From Candidatus Kapaibacterium sp. (GTDB taxonomy: Bacteria; Bacteroidota; Ignavibacteria; Kapaibacteriales; NICIL-2), in contig BPHK01000001.1 of the NCBI GenBank assembly GCA_026003495.1, forward strand, positions 434,001 to 498,000: a DNA stretch of 64,000 bases, written 5' to 3'. The position numbers were made by a program, and so were the translations under genes. The notes below the pieces were generated by a model. It made no database searches. It had not been told where the DNA came from and saw nothing but the letters and a program-made list of their open reading frames with translations. Positions within the stretch are counted from its first letter, which is position 1; each line of letters opens with the position of its first letter. Below, piece after piece: positions 53,816 to 60,959 of the stretch.

Positions 53816-53892
53816 CGTCTCGACCGGTCGTAGTCGGTGGCAATAACCAAACTACAGCAGCTATCGTTACACCGAAGAAATTTTTTGATTCA

Positions 53893-54068
53893 TCTGTTAC
53901 CATCGCACATCGGCGGTGTTACTGGAGGCGGTTTCGGAAGTACCGATCCACTGTTGTTTCACCATCCAAGGAGTTTTTGCGATGAAACGTCGAACAATGC
54001 TCTTTGCCGCAGTCGGCACCATGCTGCTCGCTGCGATCGCCGTTGCCGGCGTGCCGAGCAAGCCGCGC
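53893..54068 (+). repeat. First copy of a 176-bp leader and signal-peptide cassette
   Basis: By eye, 175 of 176 bases match 57307-57482 (offset 3,414). It covers 89 bp of 5' leader, the AAGGAG ribosome site, the ATG at 53982 and the signal peptide MKRRTMLFAAVGTMLLAA. Confidence 0.85.
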
Positions 54069-54689
54069 CATGTGCACACGACGAGCTTGCTCGATCCACC
54101 CGTTGGAGCAACGACGAATTACGCACTATCGAAGGCGGCGACTTTGCCCGCGTGGTTCAACCCACGAACCATGCCGAGTTGTACTGTTCCGTGTCCGACC
54201 GATGCTCCACCAGTGAACATTCCGTGGACATCGGGTGAAATCACGATCCCACTCGGGGATTCGTGCGTGATGAAAATCTGCTATTGCTACCGCACGACAA
54301 GCCAATATCACCATGACTACACGATCACAGAAATCATGTTGCAAGGCAATTGTCCGCCGGATAGCGAGGTCGTTTGTGTTGCTTTCCGCAAGTTGTTCGA
54401 GTACAACCCAGCCAATTTCCCTTGTCCGCCGTGTCCTGATTCACATTCGTACTGGCAAGAGGTCCGTGGATCGTGCTGGAAGAGAGTAGTGGAGCCAATT
54501 ACGGGCACCACGATTTGGAGAGTGTGCGATGTGCGTGGTTGGTGCATGTTCCGATACGAGATATGCTGTGACCCGATTTCTGGAAACAGAAATTGCCAGC
54601 CGACGGGCGATGTCGCTCGCTTCGACCAAATTTGTCGCGAAGCCGGATGTGACCGTCTCGAGTGCATCCAACCGTGTGGTTGTCCATAA
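53982..54689 (+). CDS. Secreted Cys-rich protein of unknown family
   Basis: 235 residues from ATG 53982. Signal peptide MKRRTMLFAAVGTMLLAAIAVA. The mature region holds 20 Cys in about 205 residues, with CPPCP, CYCYR, CC and CGCP clusters and no known domain. Disulfides or metal binding are possible; neither is shown. The gene faces the ECF sigma gene and shares its leader with the gene at 57396. There is no T9SS tail. It is 19 nt upstream of the propeller gene at 54709. Confidence 0.7.
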   Translation: MKRRTMLFAAVGTMLLAAIAVAGVPSKPRHVHTTSLLDPPVGATTNYALSKAATLPAWFNPRTMPSCTVPCPTDAPPVNIPWTSGEITIPLGDSCVMKICYCYRTTSQYHHDYTITEIMLQGNCPPDSEVVCVAFRKLFEYNPANFPCPPCPDSHSYWQEVRGSCWKRVVEPITGTTIWRVCDVRGWCMFRYEICCDPISGNRNCQPTGDVARFDQICREAGCDRLECIQPCGCP

Positions 54690-54708
54690 CAAAATCAGGA
54701 GGTGAACA

Positions 54709-57228
54709 ATGGTACGGATTCTTCGAACATTTGCGATGTTGTCGGTGATGAGTGGCGTGCTGAGCGGGCAAGCGCTCGATTACGATTGGCAGCCACTGAC
54801 ACAGCGTTGGTGCGGTGTCGTCCAGCTCGACACGATCGTGCTCTTGGCTAATCGGCACGGTGTCGTCTATCGCAGCACAGACAATGGAAACAGTTGGAGT
54901 CCGTGTTTTCGCAGCAATGTGAACAAGCAGGTGTTGCGATTGTCAGCGGATCGATACGGACGTATTTTTCTTGCCGAAGCCAGAGAATACGGATTGACGG
55001 GCACTGACTACGATTACCTGTACATGTCCGTCGACAGCGGTCTGACATGGAACCGGATTTTCCAAGGGGCAGTGTATTCAGGGTATCGAGCCGGTACCGG
55101 TGGATACGTCTTCGATACTCGCATTTTGGATGTCGTTGCCTTGACACCATCGGTACTGATCGGTATCAGTGCGAAAGAATTTGTCAGCCGGAGTACAGAC
55201 GGAGGTGCAACGTGGGAGCAGACGGGTCTTCTACTGCTGTCCAGCTACGACTGGACGAGAGCACGGTTTTTCGGCATCGCTGGACTGGATTCGCAAACCG
55301 TGTGCTTGGCTATCGAGCAGGTAGTTACTGTCGGTGAAATAGATGACTACAAAATCGTGTTCGCGATCAGTACCGACAGCGGTAAAACATTCGATATGCG
55401 GGTCATCTCCGGTAACGAATCCGTCAGCGGTGGAGCCATGGCAGTTTCCGGTGATCGAATCGTCATCGGAGGCCTCGGTAGTGGCAGAGGTGTTCTGTTT
55501 GTCAGCACCGATCGGGGACAAACGTGGGAACAGCGAAGCCTGGTGTATCCCGGTTCGCTCGGCAACTTCCCCGGTTATGATTTCCCTATGTCGGTTCATT
55601 CAATCGTCTGTCAGGGCGATACGATCATCTGTTTCGGTACGGACATGGTGGCTGCATACTCGACTGATTTCGGGCGCAGCTGGCAATATTGGCTGATGTT
55701 GACGTATGAGGATGGACAGCAACTGAGTCCCTTTCCCAGGGGAGCCGAAGTGGGCAGAGCCGCCGCCACTTACGATCCGATAAGGCAAACCGGATGGGTG
55801 GTCGGTCACACAATAGGTCCCCAACACTTCGTGTACCGTTTTCGGAAGACTGGAAATGTGATCAGCGGCTTTCTCAAAACCGCCTACCTGGGATCGTATG
55901 CGCTCCCCTTCACCGCCCAGGGAGTCCCCCATTATCTCCGAGTCAATTCGAACAGCCAGTGGTATTACTCTAACGATGGAGGATTCACGTGGCTATCGGC
56001 TGGATTCCAACGTGCTTCATCGAGCGGCATCATGGTGATCGATTCAGCCACTATCGTTACAATCCCTGGAAGAAATCGATGGCAAATCACTACCGACTTG
56101 GGGAGAACATGGCAGGAGTTAGACATTGCGATACCTTCTTCCAGCAGCGATGGACTCATCGCCTATATCGGGAAAGGGAACGACAATACGTGGTACGTCG
56201 CTGCCAACCCGACCCAGTCGAGTGGTACGATTGTCCCGACGCTGGTCCGGTCTCGCTCAGCCGATGGTACCCAGTGGGAGAGCATTGTACTGAGAGTCGG
56301 CGATAACATCCTGGTCGACGCTGACAGTATCGTAGAGGTTCGTCGCCTCTACTTTGCCAGTGCATGGGCTGATGGTCGGATCGTGTTGCTCATGCAGGTC
56401 GGCAGTGCGACAGGAGCGGGATATTTCGCTACAGCCATTTCCAACGACAATGGCAGGACATTTCGGGTTCAGTCGCTCCAACCCCTCCAGCAGTTCTACT
56501 ACCCCAGAGTCGTTCAGGCAGCAATTGGATTGCCCGATCGAATTATGGTCGTCGCTCAATATCGTCCACCGGGGCGACCATCCACTACCTATGCGACGAC
56601 GGTCTTCCGCTCCGGTGACGGAGGAGCAAGCTGGAGAGAAGTGCCCAATCCGGTTCTTCTGTTGGGTGGTTTCACAAGTGTAGCCTTTGCGCCCGATGGT
56701 TCGCTGGGAATGCTACTGAACAACCCCGATACTCCGGGCTTTTTTGCAACGAAGGATTTCGGCGGAAGTTGGTGGCCGATCATTCCGCTTGGTCCCTACG
56801 ATCCTGCGATTGCTCCGTATGGCGGTTTACCTTCCAGTGTGACGGGTATATCACATTCGGTGCGCGTGGACAACGATTCGACAGCGTATGCGACAACGCA
56901 ATTCGGTCTATGGCGAATCGTTGTCCGACGAATACCGCTCAGCCATGCTGACGCGGTGCGGCAAACAGAACGGTTGAGCATAGAGATTTTTCCCAACCCT
57001 GCCTCGGAGTGGGCTCGTGTTGTCGCGACAAGTCCACGACCAGTTGTTGCCGACGCGTGGCTGTCCGACCTGCTCGGACGCAACGTAGCTGTACTGGCTC
57101 AGCAGCAATACATCGGACCGGATGCTGCGGAGTGGTTACTGTCCACGGCACTGTTGCCGAAAGGGATGTACTTTGTCGTCGTCCGAACCGGTGACGGCAC
57201 ACGTGCATTCCCATTGGTGGTGGAATGA
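54709..57228 (+). CDS. Secreted Asp-box beta-propeller protein with T9SS sorting domain
   Basis: 839 residues (AGGAGG 6 nt upstream). Signal peptide MVRILRTFAMLSVMSGVLSG. At least eight Asp-box motifs are visible along the chain (YRSTDNGNSW, SVDSGLTW, STDGGATW, STDSGKTF, STDRGQTW, STDFGRSW, SNDGGFTW, STDLGRTW-type TTDLGRTW, SNDNGRTF, TKDFGGSWW), the turn pattern of sialidase/VPS10 propellers. The last 80 residues are type A sorting domain (IEIFPNPASEWARVVATS ... PKGMYFVVVRTGDG). No catalytic set is recognised. It is downstream of the Cys-rich gene and probably on the same transcript. Confidence 0.85.
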   Translation: MVRILRTFAMLSVMSGVLSGQALDYDWQPLTQRWCGVVQLDTIVLLANRHGVVYRSTDNGNSWSPCFRSNVNKQVLRLSADRYGRIFLAEAREYGLTGTDYDYLYMSVDSGLTWNRIFQGAVYSGYRAGTGGYVFDTRILDVVALTPSVLIGISAKEFVSRSTDGGATWEQTGLLLLSSYDWTRARFFGIAGLDSQTVCLAIEQVVTVGEIDDYKIVFAISTDSGKTFDMRVISGNESVSGGAMAVSGDRIVIGGLGSGRGVLFVSTDRGQTWEQRSLVYPGSLGNFPGYDFPMSVHSIVCQGDTIICFGTDMVAAYSTDFGRSWQYWLMLTYEDGQQLSPFPRGAEVGRAAATYDPIRQTGWVVGHTIGPQHFVYRFRKTGNVISGFLKTAYLGSYALPFTAQGVPHYLRVNSNSQWYYSNDGGFTWLSAGFQRASSSGIMVIDSATIVTIPGRNRWQITTDLGRTWQELDIAIPSSSSDGLIAYIGKGNDNTWYVAANPTQSSGTIVPTLVRSRSADGTQWESIVLRVGDNILVDADSIVEVRRLYFASAWADGRIVLLMQVGSATGAGYFATAISNDNGRTFRVQSLQPLQQFYYPRVVQAAIGLPDRIMVVAQYRPPGRPSTTYATTVFRSGDGGASWREVPNPVLLLGGFTSVAFAPDGSLGMLLNNPDTPGFFATKDFGGSWWPIIPLGPYDPAIAPYGGLPSSVTGISHSVRVDNDSTAYATTQFGLWRIVVRRIPLSHADAVRQTERLSIEIFPNPASEWARVVATSPRPVVADAWLSDLLGRNVAVLAQQQYIGPDAAEWLLSTALLPKGMYFVVVRTGDGTRAFPLVVE

Positions 57229-57306
57229 CGTTGTACACAAGCCATTGTCGGACTGGTGCGTCGGTCCGTATCGAAACAGACGCCAAACGATAGAATTTTT
57301 CCTCTC

Positions 57307-57482
57307 TCTGTTACCATCGCACATCGGCGGTGTTACTGGAGGCGGTTTCGGAAGTACCGATCCACTGTTGTTTCACCATCCAAGGAGTTTTTGCGATGAA
57401 ACGTCGAACAATGCTCTTTGCCGCAGTCGGCACCATGCTGCTCGCTGCGATCGCCATTGCCGGCGTGCCGAGCAAGCCGCGC
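57307..57482 (+). repeat. Second copy of the 176-bp leader and signal-peptide cassette
   Basis: Matches 53893-54068 with a single mismatch: GCCATTGCC here, GCCGTTGCC there (Val to Ile in the signal peptide). It ends exactly where the mature proteins diverge. Confidence 0.85.
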
Positions 57483-59666
57483 GAATTCAGCGCGAAGGGT
57501 GACTACACCAACACCCTCGGTCAATACAAAGCGATTCTGAATTGGTGGAAAAGCAAAGTCGAACGCGATGCCGATCGCCCGACAGGCTACTACGTGTACC
57601 GTGCCTCCGGAGAAACCGAGGACCTCTCGCAATTCAGCCGTATCGCTACCGTATCGGCATCGAACGATACACTCACAGTCTATACGTACACCGACGAGCC
57701 GCTCGAAGCGGGAACGTACTCGTATTTCGTGACTGCCTTCAACAGCGACGGCGAAAGCCCGCGCACGAACATCCGCGTCGTGGTCGTCCCGCCCAACACG
57801 CCACCGAACGGATGGCTGCGTTTTGTGACGACTCCACCGACTCAAGGACGCGTCGGGCAACAGTACCGCTATCAGGCGCGCGCCGAATCGCCGATTCAAG
57901 GAGTGACGATTCGCTACCAACTCGTTAGCGGTCCGGACGGCATGACCATCGACGAAAGCACCGGATTGCTGACGTGGACACCCCAACGTGCGGGAACGTA
58001 CCGCGTTGCTATCAAAGCCACGATCCAAGTAAACGGCATGACCGTCGCCGTCGGGCAGGAGTGGTCAATTGTCGTCGGTGGTGACGACGATCACGAAGGC
58101 TGCATCCTCGTCGAAGGTATCGTCCTCGATACTGCCAATTCGCCGATGTCGTCGGGCGTTGTCGTTGCATACCGCGCAATCACGCGCGTGACCGATCGAG
58201 GCGACAGCCAAACCGTCTGGGTCAATGTTGCTCGGGCGGAAGTCGGCGATCTGGGAACATTCCACATGCGGCTGCCTGCTGGTCGTTACAAATTCGTCAC
58301 TGAAGGACGCGACTATCGAGCCACATGGTACGAAAACAGCACAAACGCCGATGAGGCGCGGGTGCTCGAGTTCGAATGCGGTGCTGATTCGACCGTCGAG
58401 CTCGTCTTCGTTGTCACCCCACGCGAAGCGGAGCACTTCTTCACTGTCAGCGGACGGGTAACATCGCGTGAGTCTGGCAGTGGTGTCGCTGCATGGGTGA
58501 AATTCATGGCGACGATCAATCACCACGATGAGCATGCCGATGATGACGGGCAGCAGGATCTCACCTTCACTGCCGAAACCAATGCCGAGGGATACTACGA
58601 AATCCGCTTATCGAATCGCTACACGTACATCGCACGGGCGATTCCACGCAGTGATGCATATCTGCCGCTCTACTACGATGGTACCAGCAACATTGCTGAA
58701 GCGACTCAGATCACACTTAGCTCCAATCGCGATGGAGTAAACTTTGCATTGCCAAATCGGCCAGCGTATACCGGAGGGTTCGGCGGACAACTAGTGGACT
58801 CAGCCGGTAACGGTGTGGCAGGATGGGCTATTGCCTGCCGTATTCTGACAAATAGCAACGAGCGAGGTGATCGCATCCGGCGATTCCGAACCATCGAGAC
58901 AGATTCGTTGGGCAACTACCGCTTCAGCGGACTTGAACCGGGAGTGTACGTCGTCCTTGGGATTCCAAAGTCGCGTGACCTTGTGCCGGGGTTCTGTGTG
59001 CTCGGCGATTTTGCAACGCTCCGCTGGCGAAACGCGACCCGCATCGAAGTTGGCGATGCGATGCTCTCGGTGCAGTACGTGATCAAGCTCCGTCCGCGCG
59101 CGGGTGTGCGTGGCATTGTGCGGCTCGATGGATGGGTCCGGGGTCGTGGCGAGCGGATCAAGATTGGTTCGGCTGAGCAGGGCGATGTTCCGGTTGCCGG
59201 TGCGCTGGTCGCCATTGTCTCAAGTGCAGGGATTGAGGGGTACGCAATTACCCAAGATGATGGCTACTACGCGATTGAGGGACTGGTGCCGCTGACAGGG
59301 CAACTTGTTGTGGACCATCCCGACTATGAATCTTCCATCAGCCAAGTTGCGATCGGCAATGGATCAACGCAATCCCAAAACGCAACCTTGGACCCAGCGT
59401 CGGTGAGCACTGTCGAACCTGATGCACTCAGCGCCGTCACAATCTCGCCAAACCCAGCATCGAACGCGGTGCATATCGAGCTCGGTACGATTGCAGGTTC
59501 TACCCGAATCGAGGTGCTCTCCGTTCTTGGCACGATCGTTGCGACTAAAGAGACAACCGAACCCCACGTTGTGCTTCCCACGGAGGCATTGAGTGCAGGT
59601 GTCTATGCAGTGCGGATCACAACTGCAGGTGGGGTGCGCACACAGCCACTTGTCATCGTGCGCTAA
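57396..59666 (+). CDS. Secreted multidomain T9SS protein with Fn3-like and carboxypeptidase-regulatory-like domains
   Basis: 756 residues from ATG 57396. The signal peptide is the same as that of the Cys-rich protein. The first mature domain is Fn3-like (TNTLGQYKAILNWWKSK ... YTYTDEPLEAGTYSYFVTAF), followed by an immunoglobulin-like domain (ITYQLVSGPDGMTID-type). Three CarboxypepD_reg-like repeats follow (GCILVEGIVLDTANSPMSSGV, TVSGRVTSRESGSGVAAWVKF, GGFGGQLVDSAGNGVAGWAIA). It ends in a type A sorting tail (AVTISPNPASNAVHIELGT ... SAGVYAVRITTAGG). A good terminator lies 41 nt downstream. Role unknown. Confidence 0.85.
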   Translation: MKRRTMLFAAVGTMLLAAIAIAGVPSKPREFSAKGDYTNTLGQYKAILNWWKSKVERDADRPTGYYVYRASGETEDLSQFSRIATVSASNDTLTVYTYTDEPLEAGTYSYFVTAFNSDGESPRTNIRVVVVPPNTPPNGWLRFVTTPPTQGRVGQQYRYQARAESPIQGVTIRYQLVSGPDGMTIDESTGLLTWTPQRAGTYRVAIKATIQVNGMTVAVGQEWSIVVGGDDDHEGCILVEGIVLDTANSPMSSGVVVAYRAITRVTDRGDSQTVWVNVARAEVGDLGTFHMRLPAGRYKFVTEGRDYRATWYENSTNADEARVLEFECGADSTVELVFVVTPREAEHFFTVSGRVTSRESGSGVAAWVKFMATINHHDEHADDDGQQDLTFTAETNAEGYYEIRLSNRYTYIARAIPRSDAYLPLYYDGTSNIAEATQITLSSNRDGVNFALPNRPAYTGGFGGQLVDSAGNGVAGWAIACRILTNSNERGDRIRRFRTIETDSLGNYRFSGLEPGVYVVLGIPKSRDLVPGFCVLGDFATLRWRNATRIEVGDAMLSVQYVIKLRPRAGVRGIVRLDGWVRGRGERIKIGSAEQGDVPVAGALVAIVSSAGIEGYAITQDDGYYAIEGLVPLTGQLVVDHPDYESSISQVAIGNGSTQSQNATLDPASVSTVEPDALSAVTISPNPASNAVHIELGTIAGSTRIEVLSVLGTIVATKETTEPHVVLPTEALSAGVYAVRITTAGGVRTQPLVIVR

Positions 59667-59706
59667 CAGGTGCGACAGCGACACGCGTTTCATGGTACCC
59701 TCACAC

Positions 59707-59743
59707 GAGCGCCGCGTTGGGAAACGCGGCGCTCTTTGTTTTT
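59707..59743 (+). terminator. Rho-independent terminator
   Basis: GAGCGCCGCGTT (59707-59718) pairs with AACGCGGCGCTC (59723-59734) around a GGGA loop, followed by TTTGTTTTT. It ends the secreted-protein transcript before the convergent holA gene. Confidence 0.8.
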
Positions 59744-59764
59744 GAATGCTTGTGTGTACCGAGG

Positions 59765-60850
59765 TTATGTGGTGATCGTCACGAGCGTGTGCTCGAGGAC
59801 TGTCAGCGCATCGAGCGAGGTGGTCTTCAGTTGCACATCGGCAGAGTGGAGTGCGTCGAGCGCGCGTTCGATCTCGGCTGGTGTGTACTGGTTGAGCGCG
59901 GCTACGTATTCGGGCACAAAAAACGGCGAAACTCCAACGGCACGCCCTAATTCGCTATGGTTCGGCGTCGTAGCCCGTAGCTCAGAAAGCCGCCAGAGAA
60001 TGAGAAAGTAACGTGCGAGCATCGTTACGATGAGCAGATCCTGCCGCTCAGTGCGTACCATGTAGTGCAAGATCGAGAGCGCGCGGGCACGGTCCTTCTG
60101 CCCAAGTGCCCTCTGCAATTCGAAGATGTTGTACACGCGCGAAGCACCGGCAACAGCTAAGACGTGCTCCCGTGTGATGCGACGCTGGGAGCCTGCGTAG
60201 AGTATCGTCTTGGCAACTTCATTGGCCAAATCCCGAAGCGATGGTCCCGTCTGCACAACGAGGTATTCGGCGGCCTCGGGTGTGCAGTCGTAGCCATACT
60301 GTTTGAAACGTTCGATGACCCATTCAGGAATGCGGCGTTCGGGAAGACGCGGCATCTCCAGCCATGCAGCATGCGTAAGGAGTGCGTTATACGGGAATCG
60401 CAGCTTTGCAAGCTTCGCCTCTGCCTTCGAACGTTGCTTCGGATTCGATAGCGCTGCAGCGATGCCCTTCAGCTCTTCGCTCACGACGCGACCATCCGTT
60501 GCCATGAGAACGAGAACTGTTGCAGGGGATGGTGACGCCAAGTACTGCAACCAGAGTGCCTGCTCCGCGCTGTTTTTTTTGCCAACTGCCGTCCGATCGA
60601 AGCGTCGTACGGTGATGAGCCGCTGCGTGCTCGCCATCGGAAAGGCCTCGGCGCGGCGGACAATCTGCTCGATGGAGAGTTCCTCGCCGTCGAGCAGTTC
60701 AATGTCCACCGGATCGGTTCCTTCCTGGCGCATGCGTTCGGCAATCGCGGCAGCTGCCTCTTCGACCAAGAACTCTTCTTCGCCAAAAAGGAAGATGACG
60801 CGCGGTAACTGTTTCGCACGGAGAAGCCCGTGCAGTGATTCGACCAGCAT
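59765..60850 (-). CDS. holA: DNA polymerase III delta subunit HolA
   Basis: 361 residues from ATG 60850; the 39-residue longer frame covers the divergent promoter. The N-terminal AAA-like fold has RVIFLFGEEEFLVEE near residue 15. Domain II has FKQYGYDCTPEAAEYLVVQTGPSLRDLANEVAKTILY, the conserved delta block, and a C-terminal collar domain (LARYFLILWRLSEL) follows. The clamp loader opens the beta clamp. It is divergent from the sialidase-like gene 60960 and convergent with the terminator. Normal length. Confidence 0.92.
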   Translation of the reverse strand: MLVESLHGLLRAKQLPRVIFLFGEEEFLVEEAAAAIAERMRQEGTDPVDIELLDGEELSIEQIVRRAEAFPMASTQRLITVRRFDRTAVGKKNSAEQALWLQYLASPSPATVLVLMATDGRVVSEELKGIAAALSNPKQRSKAEAKLAKLRFPYNALLTHAAWLEMPRLPERRIPEWVIERFKQYGYDCTPEAAEYLVVQTGPSLRDLANEVAKTILYAGSQRRITREHVLAVAGASRVYNIFELQRALGQKDRARALSILHYMVRTERQDLLIVTMLARYFLILWRLSELRATTPNHSELGRAVGVSPFFVPEYVAALNQYTPAEIERALDALHSADVQLKTTSLDALTVLEHTLVTITT

Positions 60851-60959
60851 CGGGTGACGGATGAAGTGCGACTGCGCAGCGAAGATAGAAGGGGGTGTTG
60901 AAATTTCACAGCCGGATTTCGTAAATCGCAACGTTGTCGAATGTGGAGGATAGCCGCCA

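Noticed and set aside
53893-53981. The shared leader as a riboswitch
   Set aside because: Only a short hairpin is visible, and the conservation can be explained by the recent duplication.
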